This document shows positions 1 to 7,342 of a stretch of DNA of 7,519 nucleotides, piece by piece. The DNA is taken from assembly GCA_030671465.1 (NCBI GenBank), contig DAOVIP010000085.1:1-7519 (forward strand). The letters run 5' to 3'. This DNA comes from Candidatus Aminicenantota bacterium (GTDB lineage: Bacteria > Acidobacteriota > Aminicenantia > UBA2199). A program made the translations under genes and the position numbers. The notes beneath the pieces are model-generated. The model ran no database searches. It was not told the origin of the DNA and was given only the letters and a program-made list of their open reading frames with translations. Numbering within the stretch: position 1 is the first letter of the stretch; every line of letters starts with the position of its first letter.

Positions 1-716
1 CCCTGCTTGAGGGTGATATCGGGGATGCTGTCTTTGCCCAACTGAAGCGGGATGAATCCAGGCGATATTTAACCGTTCAGCAAAAACCCCTACCCCTGGA
101 CTGGAGGGAGTACCGAAATCTGATTGAAACCGGGAAAAAGCAGGAAGCCTATCTGAGGGTGGTCACCTGCATGGCCGGAGTCCCATTGGATGTTCTCAGC
201 GAAACCACCCGAAAAATCCTCCGCTCACCCCACCGCTATATCGAAATCGAGGGAGAAACCGTACCCATTCCCCGGATCAACCCGACCATGTTTGGATTGC
301 TCCAGCTTCTCCGAAAACTGAAATACCGGATCATGGTCATTTCCGCCAGCAATCACTTTTCGGTCCGGCTGGTGGCCGGAGAACTCCTTCAGATACCCAG
401 ATCCCAGGCCTTTGGTATCCGGCCCTTGCTGAAATATATCAAGCCGGAACCAACCCAAGAAAGAATCGCTGTCCTGACCGGAATCCTTCAGAAACCCATA
501 CCATGGGCCCGGGGTAAGGCCGAGGTCTATGCCAGGCATGCCGGCCAGGTCCCCCCCCTGATCACCGGTGGTGACAGTGAAACCGACATTTTTTTACTCA
601 ACCTCTCTCACCCCCTGGGGCTGGCCATCTGGGCGGGAAAGGACCAAAACCGGATCAAATCCCTGCAGAAAAAACTGGACCATCCTTGTAACCTGTACCC
701 TTTATATCCGGAATAG
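1..716 (+). CDS. HAD-superfamily phosphatase, 5'-truncated by window edge
   Basis: This frame is open from position 3 to the TAG at 714-716, giving the last 237 residues of a protein that begins outside the window. The first visible residues, LLEGDIGDAVFAQL, resemble the stretch that directly follows the DxDxT nucleophile motif in SerB-like HAD phosphatases, so the catalytic Asp probably lies a few codons upstream. Motif II is the Ser of VISAS (about residue 114 of the visible part). Motif III is the Lys of RGKAEVY (about 172). Motif IV is GGDSETD (about 190-195), which supplies the acidic Mg2+ ligands. The stretch between is a helical cap that should set substrate choice. The family removes phosphate from small phosphomonoesters by an aspartyl-phosphate intermediate in the cytoplasm; the substrate here cannot be named. 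The internal ATG codons at 159 and 171 are unlikely starts because the homologous-looking sequence continues upstream of them. Confidence 0.82.
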   Translation, partial: LLEGDIGDAVFAQLKRDESRRYLTVQQKPLPLDWREYRNLIETGKKQEAYLRVVTCMAGVPLDVLSETTRKILRSPHRYIEIEGETVPIPRINPTMFGLLQLLRKLKYRIMVISASNHFSVRLVAGELLQIPRSQAFGIRPLLKYIKPEPTQERIAVLTGILQKPIPWARGKAEVYARHAGQVPPLITGGDSETDIFLLNLSHPLGLAIWAGKDQNRIKSLQKKLDHPCNLYPLYPE

Positions 717-740
717 AGAAACCGGAAATCATAAAAGTGA

Positions 741-769
741 TTGATAAAATATTTTCTTTGTGATATATT
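741..769 (+). promoter_or_regulatory. Sigma70-type promoter for the solute-binding protein gene
   Basis: A -35 box TTGATA (741-746) and a -10 box TATATT (764-769) are separated by exactly 17 bp, each one mismatch from consensus. The box pair sits in the 59-bp AT-rich gap after the HAD gene. Transcription should begin about 7 nt after the -10 box, near 776, which is the GTG start codon itself. This implies a leaderless or almost leaderless mRNA. Confidence 0.65.
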
Positions 770-775
770 CATATC

Positions 776-2269
776 GTGAAATCCCTGACTGCCTTCGTTC
801 TACTGGGATTATGCCTTTTTATGCTGCCTGCCCAGGATAATCCCATCATCTTTCTCCGCTTTTCTGATGCCATCTTCATAGATCCCGGAAAATCCCGCTG
901 CCTGTATTCCGGGGAGGTCATTTCCAACATATTCGAAGGCCTGGTCCGCTACCAGGAGGGAGGCCAGGTTATCGAATCCTGCCTGGCCGAAAAGTGGCAA
1001 ACCAGCCCGGACGGAAAAACCTGGACCTTTACCCTGCGCAGGAGTGTCTATTTCCATAACGGCCGTGAACTGGATGCCGGTTCAGTGGTTTATTCATTTC
1101 GAACCCGTATGCAGCACAGTAATGAATACTCGAAATGGAAACTGTTTTTCCCATATATAAAAAGCATAAGGGCCAGGGGAAAATACCGGGTGGAGATTAA
1201 ACTCAACCGGACATTTGCCCCCTTCCTGGCCGCGCTTACCGATACGGTGGCCTTTATCGTATACAAGGGATCATATGACCATCCGGTTTTTCAGCCCATC
1301 GGAACCGGGGCCTTCAAATTCCAGAACTGGGTGAAGGGTCAATACATCGTGCTGGAAAAAAATCCGCAATACTGGGAACACCCGGTTCAAACATCCAAGC
1401 TGATCTTCAAGGTAGTGGAAAATCCCGTCTGGAGAATCGAACAATTGAAAAAGGGAAATGCCGACGTGATAGCCATTCGTTCGGCCAACGAGTACAATCA
1501 ATTTTTGGGAATCCGCAACATCATCATTGCCACCACACCCAGCCAGGGAACTTCCTTCCTGGCCTTCAATACAACCAAGAAGCCCTTTAATCAGGTGCTG
1601 GTAAGAAGGGCATTTGCCCATCTCATCGATAAACAGGTCATGATTCGGCAAATATTCCAGCAATTCGCCACCCCGGCCCGCACTCCCCTGCCCCCTCAAA
1701 TCTTGGGTTTCAATGACCAGATCAACCATTCCCCCTTCAGTATTCAAAAATCCAGAGAGCTACTGCGCCAGGCCGGCTATGCCAATGGATTTTCCTGTGC
1801 CCTTTACTTTCTGGAGGGAGATCTGGGAGAGCAAAAGATTGCCGATTGTTTTGTCAGAAATGCCAGACAGGTGGGCATAACCATAGAAAAAAAACCCTAT
1901 CCGTTTCAGATATTGTTTGAAAAGATCAAGAATGGGGAACATGATATGATCATCCGGGGGTGGGTGGCCGGACCGGATCCGGATATCTTTCTATATGCCA
2001 ACTTCACCATGGAAGACGGTAATTCGAACTGGGCCTTCTATAAAAATCCCGATTTAATCGCCCTGCTCAAAGAAGCCAGGCAGGTATTGAGCAATTCCCT
2101 GAGAATAACCCTGTACCGCAAGGCCCAGGAAATCATTTACCAGCAGGTCCCCTGGATTCCCCTCTATCATCTAAACCACCTGATCATCCACACCAAACAG
2201 GTTAAAAATCTCTTTTTTAACTCCAATTCCCATATCATTTTCAAGAACAGTTATAAAAACAAACCTTAA
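776..2269 (+). CDS. ABC transporter substrate-binding protein, family 5 (peptide/nickel type)
   Basis: This 497-residue exported protein captures a solute, probably a peptide, for an ABC importer. The N-terminus (MKSLTAFVLLGLCLFMLPAQ) is a signal peptide with likely signal peptidase I cleavage near residue 20. Cys13 is not in a proper lipobox, so it is probably soluble periplasmic rather than a lipoprotein. Family 5 signatures run in order: NIFEGLVRY (51-59), LAEKWQTSPDGKTWTFTLR (70-88), the VYFHNGREL stretch (91-99), PIGTGAFKF (174-182), SFLAFNTTKKPF then VRRAFAHLID (260-285), the WVAGPDPD segment (397-403) and VPWIPLYHL near the end. Length is normal for the family. The GTG at 776 is the only usable start: an in-frame TGA lies at 761-763 and a signal peptide follows directly. 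No Shine-Dalgarno sequence precedes it. No permease or ATPase gene is in view, so partners must be encoded elsewhere or it acts as an orphan binding protein. Confidence 0.93.
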   Translation: MKSLTAFVLLGLCLFMLPAQDNPIIFLRFSDAIFIDPGKSRCLYSGEVISNIFEGLVRYQEGGQVIESCLAEKWQTSPDGKTWTFTLRRSVYFHNGRELDAGSVVYSFRTRMQHSNEYSKWKLFFPYIKSIRARGKYRVEIKLNRTFAPFLAALTDTVAFIVYKGSYDHPVFQPIGTGAFKFQNWVKGQYIVLEKNPQYWEHPVQTSKLIFKVVENPVWRIEQLKKGNADVIAIRSANEYNQFLGIRNIIIATTPSQGTSFLAFNTTKKPFNQVLVRRAFAHLIDKQVMIRQIFQQFATPARTPLPPQILGFNDQINHSPFSIQKSRELLRQAGYANGFSCALYFLEGDLGEQKIADCFVRNARQVGITIEKKPYPFQILFEKIKNGEHDMIIRGWVAGPDPDIFLYANFTMEDGNSNWAFYKNPDLIALLKEARQVLSNSLRITLYRKAQEIIYQQVPWIPLYHLNHLIIHTKQVKNLFFNSNSHIIFKNSYKNKP

Positions 2270-2359
2270 TCACGCTGTTTTTTCAGCCATTTTGCCCTTT
2301 ACCGTAAACATCCGGTACAGTACCGGTACCACAACCAGGGTCAGGACCGTTATTGATGA
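2270..2359 (-). pseudogene. Orphan 3' remnant of an RND-family efflux transporter gene
   Basis: Read on the minus strand, the frame ending in TGA at 2270-2272 encodes TVLTLVVVPVLYRMF followed by a short basic tail (VKGKMAEKTA). The pattern TLLTLxVVPVLYxxF is the hallmark of the last transmembrane helix of AcrB/HAE1-type RND transporters, which normally exceed 1,000 residues. Here the resemblance stops about 30 codons upstream of the stop. The frame then reads an Asn-Pro-rich stretch and meets the rnfB stop codon at 2408-2410. The missing body should lie at higher coordinates, where the rnf operon now is, so a deletion or insertion probably joined the two. The remnant's stop codon abuts the TAA of the solute-binding gene (2267-2269), suggesting that the RND gene was formerly its convergent neighbour. 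The identification rests on one motif in a short fragment. Confidence 0.6.
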
Positions 2360-2407
2360 TTGTTTCGGATTTGGATTTGGGTTTTCGGGTCTATTGAGAG
2401 AGCAAAA

Positions 2408-3223
2408 TCAGTTCTGGTTTTCTTCAAGGAATCCGATTGCTTTGGTGGGACACTTACCTACCCACTGCATGGCTTCCTCATTCTCCAGGATATCAAGGTT
2501 GTTAATCAGGGAGAGATTGTTTTCCACCACGATCTCGCCGTTCTGGGCACCTTTGGTGCAGATCATGCAGCCCGTGCATGCATTTTTACAATTCTTCCGG
2601 GAACTCTTGGGATTGTCCAGGGACATGCAGAACACGAAGAATTTTCGGGAAACCGGGTGGAGTTCCAGTAAATTTTTAGGGCAGGCCTTCACACACAAAC
2701 CGCAGGCCGTACACTTCTCCCGGTCCACTACCGGAAGCCCCTCTTTGTCTATATGCAGGGCATCAAAATTACACACGTCCACACAATCGCCGTAACCCAG
2801 GCACCCGTAGCTACAAAACTTATCCCCACTCTGGACCAGGGAGGCGGCATAACACTGCCGGATACCCCGGTATTCGGCCTTTCTCTGGGCCGCTGTTTCG
2901 GTCCCGCGGCAGAGCAGCACCACTACCTGTCTTTCGGTTTCAATGATTTCCACTCCCAGCATCTGGGCGATTTCCTGGGCGGTTTCAGAACCTCCTACCG
3001 GACAGCTGTTGGCATCGACCTGGCCGCTGGCAATGGCTTCGGCCAGGGCCCGGCAGCCCGGATACCCGCAGGCCCCGCAATTGGCCCCCGGCAGAACTTC
3101 TTCAACCTGATCGATTCTGGGATCTTCCTCTACTTTGAATTTATTTTTTGCAATTGACAGGCCATAGGCAAAAAACGCACCCAGTATCCCCATGGTCAGG
3201 ATGGATATGGCTATATTGAACAT
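2408..3223 (-). CDS. rnfB: Rnf complex subunit B, multi-cluster ferredoxin-type electron entry subunit
   Basis: RnfB (271 residues) accepts electrons from reduced ferredoxin at the cytoplasmic face. An N-terminal transmembrane helix (about 2-24) anchors it. The RnfB Fe-S domain follows, with Cys49, 52, 57 and 74 in LPGANCGACGYPGC and SCPVGG. A ferredoxin pair has Cys137/141/147/151 and Cys171/174/177/181 (CTACGLCVKACP). A second, C-terminal ferredoxin module keeps Cys216/219/222 and Cys258 (CPTKAI). However, it has Ala226, Asn248, Ala251 and Trp254 where related RnfB proteins have the four ligands of a further cluster, so four [4Fe-4S] clusters are expected. Cys105, 124, 199 and 212 match conserved family positions. 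The ATG at 3223 is preceded by ATGAGGAAG at good spacing. It is the last gene of the operon, 39 nt after rnfA. No convincing intrinsic terminator follows. Confidence 0.96.
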   Translation of the reverse strand: MFNIAISILTMGILGAFFAYGLSIAKNKFKVEEDPRIDQVEEVLPGANCGACGYPGCRALAEAIASGQVDANSCPVGGSETAQEIAQMLGVEIIETERQVVVLLCRGTETAAQRKAEYRGIRQCYAASLVQSGDKFCSYGCLGYGDCVDVCNFDALHIDKEGLPVVDREKCTACGLCVKACPKNLLELHPVSRKFFVFCMSLDNPKSSRKNCKNACTGCMICTKGAQNGEIVVENNLSLINNLDILENEEAMQWVGKCPTKAIGFLEENQN

Positions 3224-3262
3224 ATTGTCTTCCTCATTCCGGTTTCAGGCTCGACTTGATCA

Positions 3263-3835
3263 TCAGATTAACCCGGCAAATCCCATGAAGGCCAGTGATA
3301 AAATTCCGGCCACGATCAGGGTAATGCCCGCTCCCTTCAAAGATTCCGGTATGTCAGCGGTCTCCAGTTCTTCCCTTATCCCGGCCATGATCACCAGGGC
3401 CAGAGTGAATCCCACGCTGGCTCCCAGGCCGAAAACCAGACCCTGGATAAAGCTGTATTCCCGCAGGGAAATAAACAGGGCCAGTCCCAGAATAGCGCAG
3501 TTGGTGGTGATCAGGGGAAGGAAAATCCCCAGGGCCCGGTATAGCGGTGGGCTGATCTTCTTGATGACCATTTCCACAAACTGCACCAGGGAGGCAATCA
3601 CCAGGATAAACACTACATATTGCAGTATCTCCAGGTGAAAGGGAATCAGGATTAAATGGTTGACCAACCAGCTGATCACCGAGGTGATGGACATCACAAA
3701 AATGACGGCCAGCCCCATGGAAAAGGCGGCATCAATCTTCTTGGATACGCCCAGAAAGGGACAGATTCCCAGGAAATAACTCAGTACAAAATTGTTGATG
3801 ATGGCCGCCGATATAAAAAGCAGTATCAATTCCAT
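3263..3835 (-). CDS. rnfA: Rnf complex integral membrane subunit A
   Basis: RnfA is a six-helix membrane protein that pairs with RnfE in an inverted-repeat arrangement to form the ion-translocating core. Together they bind a [2Fe-2S] cluster within the membrane. From the ATG at 3835 the protein is 190 residues. It shows the family start ELILLFISAAIINNFVLSYF, the cluster ligand in GICPFLGV (Cys25) and the second in LPLITTNCAILG (Cys113). A GTG at 3841, overlapping the rnfE stop as GTGA, would add two residues. I prefer the ATG because it matches the usual N-terminus and places the first ligand at Cys25, its usual number. AAAGGAG lies upstream and could serve either start. Translational coupling to rnfE is likely. 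Confidence 0.95.
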   Translation of the reverse strand: MELILLFISAAIINNFVLSYFLGICPFLGVSKKIDAAFSMGLAVIFVMSITSVISWLVNHLILIPFHLEILQYVVFILVIASLVQFVEMVIKKISPPLYRALGIFLPLITTNCAILGLALFISLREYSFIQGLVFGLGASVGFTLALVIMAGIREELETADIPESLKGAGITLIVAGILSLAFMGFAGLI

Positions 3836-3837
3836 TT

Positions 3838-4452
3838 TCACACCACTCCTTTATTGGCCCTGTTTTTGATTACCCCGGACACGCCCAGGATAATACCCAG
3901 CATGAAAAAAGCGCCCGGGGGCATGATCATGATTACCCAGGGTTTGAAAAATGCGGGCATGAGCTTAATGCCGAACCAAGTCCCGTAGCCCAGAATTTCC
4001 CGGAAGGATGACAGCAGCACCAGGGCGATTAAAAAACCCAGGGACATTCCCATGGCATCCAGCAGGGACATTTTGACCGTGTTCTTTGAGGAAAAGGCCT
4101 CCTGCCGGCCCAGGATAATACAGTTCACAATGATCAGGGGAATAAAAGGCCCCAGTGCCTTGGAGATATCGTAAAAATAAGCAGCCAGGAACCGGTCGGC
4201 CAGGGTGACAAATGAGGCAATAATCACAATATAGGAGGCAATCCTCACCGATCCCGGTATCCACTTCCTGAAGGTTGATACCATCAAAGAAGACATGATC
4301 AGCACGAATGATGTGGCCAGTGCCATGGCCAGGCCGTTCACCACCGTAGTGGTCACGGCCAGGGTGGGACACATGCCCAGCAGTTGGACCAGGACCGGGT
4401 TGTCATTCCACAATCCCTTGGCAAATTCAAAAGCCGGAGTTCCTTTTTTCAT
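3838..4452 (-). CDS. rnfE: Rnf complex integral membrane subunit E
   Basis: RnfE (204 residues) is the paralogue and partner of RnfA, with the opposite membrane topology. It has about six hydrophobic helices after a short cytosolic start. The diagnostic stretch NPVLVQLLGMCPTLAVTT carries Cys28, and PLIIVNCIILGRQEAF carries Cys111. With RnfA Cys25 and Cys113 these should bind the shared intramembrane [2Fe-2S] cluster that moves electrons across the bilayer. Length and both motifs are normal for the family. The ATG at 4452 lies one base after the rnfG stop and has a weak GGGTGA ribosome-binding site, so translation is probably coupled to rnfG. The C-terminus is basic (KNRANKGVV). Residual doubt is only between RnfE and the homologous NqrD; the neighbours settle it as RnfE. 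Confidence 0.95.
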   Translation of the reverse strand: MKKGTPAFEFAKGLWNDNPVLVQLLGMCPTLAVTTTVVNGLAMALATSFVLIMSSLMVSTFRKWIPGSVRIASYIVIIASFVTLADRFLAAYFYDISKALGPFIPLIIVNCIILGRQEAFSSKNTVKMSLLDAMGMSLGFLIALVLLSSFREILGYGTWFGIKLMPAFFKPWVIMIMPPGAFFMLGIILGVSGVIKNRANKGVV

Positions 4453-4453
4453 T

Positions 4454-5038
4454 TTATTTCACCCTATTTTGTTTGATTTTTTGATGTCCTCGAAGCCTTT
4501 TGAGGTTGTCATTGATAATGGACAGCAGCTTTTTAGTAGAAATGGTTGCCGCCGATATGGCCTGGATCATGTTACTGCCAGGCATTGGTTTCTTATTTTT
4601 GACAAATCCGATCACCTTGAGAACCGAGAGTCCCTTGAACTGGGCCCGGAAATCCTCTTTCTTGATGTTATCCCCCAGTCCCGGGGTTTCCTTCTGTTCC
4701 AGGACCTCGATTCCCAGCAATTTTGAAATGGCCGGATCCGTGGCAGCAATGATGGAGATCTTGTCCTGAAAACCCGAACCGGACAGGATGAATCCCCAGC
4801 CCATCAACTGCTGGTCCTTCAATCCCCGGTAGACAACGAATTTGTCCCCTTTTTCCTGGATTTCTATTTTCTGGAAATCTGCGGCCCCGGGAATCAACTG
4901 TTTCAGTCCGGTTTTGATGGCCCTGACCTTGTTAACCTCAATTTTGGGCTTGGTGAAGTTGTCTACCACCGCTAATGAGCCGCCTGAAATGACCGCGATC
5001 AGTGACAGTACAATCACCATTCTCAAGGATTCATTCAT
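4454..5038 (-). CDS. rnfG: Rnf complex FMN-binding subunit G
   Basis: RnfG (194 residues) has one N-terminal transmembrane helix (about 6-25) and an extracytoplasmic FMN-binding domain that relays electrons between RnfD and the RnfA/E cluster. Family landmarks are NFTKPKI after the helix, KETPGLGD (116-123) and the flavinylation motif QAISAATIST, in which Thr165 should carry FMN through a phosphoester bond made by the flavin transferase ApbE. Two positions of this motif differ from the common DAxSGAT form: Gln159 for Asp and Ala163 for Gly. Gly to Ala is a tolerated variant in the family; the loss of Asp is less usual. The start ATG (5038) overlaps the end of rnfD by 8 nt and has a strong GGGGAGG ribosome-binding site 6 nt upstream. 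No apbE is in the window. Confidence 0.95.
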   Translation of the reverse strand: MNESLRMVIVLSLIAVISGGSLAVVDNFTKPKIEVNKVRAIKTGLKQLIPGAADFQKIEIQEKGDKFVVYRGLKDQQLMGWGFILSGSGFQDKISIIAATDPAISKLLGIEVLEQKETPGLGDNIKKEDFRAQFKGLSVLKVIGFVKNKKPMPGSNMIQAISAATISTKKLLSIINDNLKRLRGHQKIKQNRVK

Positions 5039-5993
5039 TTTTGACCTCCCCGAAAATCCTGGGCCTGGTATAGCGGTTCAGTAGAGGTACAAAACTGTTC
5101 ATAAATAGAATGGCAAACATGACCCCTTCCGGTAAACCGCCGAATATCCGGATAATCATGACCATCAGCCCGATTCCGATTCCGAAAATAACACTTCCCA
5201 GCGGGGTGATCGGCGAGGATACCATGTCAGTGGCCATGTAAAAACCGCCTAACATCAAACTGCCTGAGAATAGATAAAACATCGGATCCGCATATTTCTG
5301 GGGATCGATCAGGTGCAGTATTCCGGAAAACACAAGGACCGTTGAAAATATGGAAACCGGGATTCTCCAGTCTGCCATTTTCATCAGCAGCAGAATCACC
5401 CCGGTGATAAGGATCAGTATTGCCGAGGTTTCTCCAATACTGCCGCCTACATTACCCAGAAACACCTTTTTCAGGGGGGTTAGATCATTGGAGAACTTCA
5501 GGCCTCCCAGGGGCGTGGCCGTGGTTATGGAATCCAGCCTGAAAAAGAAAGGCTTGACCCAGGTTGTCATATCCAGGGGAAATGAGGCCTGGAGAAAGGC
5601 CCGCCCCACCAGGGCCGGGTTGAAGATATTGAAGCCTATCCCACCGAAAACCTGCTTGCCAATGGCAATAGCCACCATCGAACCCAGGGCCACTTCAAAC
5701 AGGGGCAAGGTGGGGGGCAGGGTGAGTGCTAACAAAATCCCGGTAATCACGGCTGACCCGTCCCAGATTGCAGAAATATCTTTTTTTCGCAGTTTTAAAA
5801 AAACAAATTCGGTGATCATGGCCACTGCCGTGCTCAGCAGAATGCGCACCAGGGCATGGGTACCGAAAAAATAAACCCCGGCAACGCACATGGGCATAAG
5901 CAGGGCCACCACTGTATACATGACTTGAGGAGTGCTTTTTCTACCTTTTAAATGTGGTGAAGACTCCAGGACAGGATATAATTGATCGGTCAT
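5031..5993 (-). CDS. rnfD: Rnf complex membrane flavoprotein subunit D
   Basis: RnfD (320 residues) is a polytopic membrane protein of the NqrB/RnfD family, with a covalently bound FMN on its outer side and a part in ion pumping. Signatures in order: DGSAVITGILLALTLPPTLP (78-97), GKQVFGGIGFNIFNPALVGR (112-131), the flavinylation motif DSITTATPLGG (154-164) with Thr160 as the predicted attachment residue, and ATDMVSSPITPLG (254-266). Most of the chain is strongly hydrophobic, consistent with about ten helices. The start codon overlaps the rnfC stop in an ATGA junction (5990-5993), showing translational coupling; a GGAAG sits about 13 nt upstream, rather far for a strong site. Downstream it overlaps rnfG by 8 nt. 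The length fits the family. Confidence 0.96.
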   Translation of the reverse strand: MTDQLYPVLESSPHLKGRKSTPQVMYTVVALLMPMCVAGVYFFGTHALVRILLSTAVAMITEFVFLKLRKKDISAIWDGSAVITGILLALTLPPTLPLFEVALGSMVAIAIGKQVFGGIGFNIFNPALVGRAFLQASFPLDMTTWVKPFFFRLDSITTATPLGGLKFSNDLTPLKKVFLGNVGGSIGETSAILILITGVILLLMKMADWRIPVSIFSTVLVFSGILHLIDPQKYADPMFYLFSGSLMLGGFYMATDMVSSPITPLGSVIFGIGIGLMVMIIRIFGGLPEGVMFAILFMNSFVPLLNRYTRPRIFGEVKNE

Positions 5994-7318
5994 TTTTTAT
6001 CTTTGACTTCCTTTTTGATTTCAATGATCCGGTTTTTAGCCACACGGATCCAGTGAACCAGGGGGATATTGGAGGGGCACACAAAGGAACAGCAACCGCA
6101 TTCGATGCAGTTGAGGGCGCCATATTCCTCGGCCTTGTCCCAGATATCATTCCGGGCATAGCGGGCAATCTTGGTGGCTACCAGAAACATGGGACAGTTA
6201 TGGACGCATTCCGCACAGTTGATGCAATTATATTCTTTTCTGGGTTTGGCTTTGCCCACCACCAGTATTCCCGAAGTGGCCTTGGTCACCCCTACCTCGG
6301 GATTGAACTGGGCCACGCCCATCATGGGCCCGCCCATCAGGATCTTTCCCACCTCTTTAGAAAATCCGCCCAAATGCTCGAATAAAAAAGAAAAGGGAGT
6401 ACCGATCCGGACCATCAGGTTAGCCGGCCGGGAAAGGGCATCCCCGCTCAGGGTCACCACCCGTTTATATAGCGGTATTTTTTTTACCACGGCTTCGTAT
6501 ACAGCTGCGGCCGTACCCACGTTGGATACCACCACCCCCACATGCAGGGGGAGTTTGCCGGGCGGAACCCGGATACCCAGTACTGCATCGATGAGCATCT
6601 TTTCAGCGCCCTGGGGATATTTGGTTTTAACCGCCCTGACCCGGATGGAAGGTTCATCCTTACACAACTCGGTCAGCTTTCCGATGGCATCGGGCTTGTT
6701 GGTCTCGATACCGATGATGGCCTTTTCCGCAGCCACGGCTTTCATGATGATTTTCAAACCGGAAACAATATTTTCACCGGCTTCCAGCATCAGACGGTGG
6801 TCAGCGGTCAGAAAAGGTTCGCATTCACAGCCATTCAACACCACGGTTTGGATCTTTACTCCCTCGGGGGGGATGAATTTAACTGCAGTTGGAAAAGCCG
6901 CACCCCCCATGCCCACGATACCGGCCTGGCGGATGGAATCGATGATCTGTTTTGTGGATAAAGATTGATAATCAACCACAACAGCAGGATCGAAATCCAG
7001 TTCTTCGACTTCCTCGGTCTGGATTTCAATGCAGGTGTCTGAAGCCGACAGAGGGCTGGCTGCATTGCTCACGCTTTTGACCATACCTGTCACGCTGGAG
7101 TGAACCGGGGCCGAGACAAAAGCGTCGGCCCGCGCAATGACCTGGCCGGTTTTGACCCGGTCTCCCTTGGCCACCAGTGGTTGCAGAGGAGCACCAATAT
7201 GCTGCCGAAGCGGGATGATTACCTTGGGAGGCAGGGGTGCTTCCTGTATGGCCAGGTTTTCGGACAACTCTTTGAATTCTTCAGGATGAATACCTTGTTT
7301 AAATGTTCGTGTTTTCAA
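5990..7318 (-). CDS. rnfC: Rnf complex subunit C, NADH/FMN-binding iron-sulfur subunit
   Basis: RnfC (442 residues) is the peripheral cytoplasmic subunit that reduces NAD+. It has the RnfC N-terminal domain with the family opening FKQGIHP (6-12), a biotinyl-lipoyl-like hairpin (AKGDRVKTGQVIA, 50-62), and the Nqo1-like nucleotide/FMN fold with GIVGMGGAAFPT (133-144), NGCECEPFL (162-170), KYPQGAEK (233-240) and MGGPMMG (328-334). Two C-terminal [4Fe-4S] ferredoxin motifs follow at Cys365/368/371/375 and Cys404/407/410/414. I place the start at the TTG at 7318. The frame stays open to an ATG at 7369, but those extra 17 codons lie largely inside the tRNA-Leu gene, and no ATG or GTG occurs between them and FKQGIHP. 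A weak AGAAGAG lies 7 nt before the TTG. It is the first gene of the rnf operon, 24 nt behind the tRNA. Confidence 0.95.
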   Translation of the reverse strand: MKTRTFKQGIHPEEFKELSENLAIQEAPLPPKVIIPLRQHIGAPLQPLVAKGDRVKTGQVIARADAFVSAPVHSSVTGMVKSVSNAASPLSASDTCIEIQTEEVEELDFDPAVVVDYQSLSTKQIIDSIRQAGIVGMGGAAFPTAVKFIPPEGVKIQTVVLNGCECEPFLTADHRLMLEAGENIVSGLKIIMKAVAAEKAIIGIETNKPDAIGKLTELCKDEPSIRVRAVKTKYPQGAEKMLIDAVLGIRVPPGKLPLHVGVVVSNVGTAAAVYEAVVKKIPLYKRVVTLSGDALSRPANLMVRIGTPFSFLFEHLGGFSKEVGKILMGGPMMGVAQFNPEVGVTKATSGILVVGKAKPRKEYNCINCAECVHNCPMFLVATKIARYARNDIWDKAEEYGALNCIECGCCSFVCPSNIPLVHWIRVAKNRIIEIKKEVKDKK

Positions 7319-7342
7319 CGTTTTTCTCTTCTTTTTGAGTAC

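Noticed and set aside
225..539. Minus-strand open frame opposite the HAD gene
   Set aside because: It is antisense to the HAD catalytic core and shows no domain or start signals.
806..814. Cys13 in the signal peptide as a lipoprotein attachment site
   Set aside because: The preceding residues Leu-Gly-Leu do not fit the lipobox, and Cys13 lies before the end of the hydrophobic segment. Cleavage near Pro-Ala-Gln is more likely.
2312..2326. Inverted repeat CCGGTAC-A-GTACCGG, a possible hairpin or operator
   Set aside because: It lies within the RND remnant's coding frame and is produced by its Val-Pro-Val-Leu-Tyr-Arg codons. The maximal loop is only about 3 nt and no T-run follows on either strand, so it is not supported as a terminator or binding site.
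2367..2390. GGATTT-like tandem repeat
   Set aside because: There are only two imperfect copies in a T- and G-rich stretch, too short to call a repeat element.
2292..2795. Plus-strand open frame across the gap and the 3' end of rnfB
   Set aside because: It has no recognisable domain, begins at a weak TTG and is mostly antisense to rnfB, whose minus-strand product is unmistakable.
6171..6968. Long plus-strand open frame (265 codons) opposite rnfC
   Set aside because: It is antisense to conserved rnfC sequence, its product is low in recognisable structure, and no promoter or ribosome-binding site is evident.
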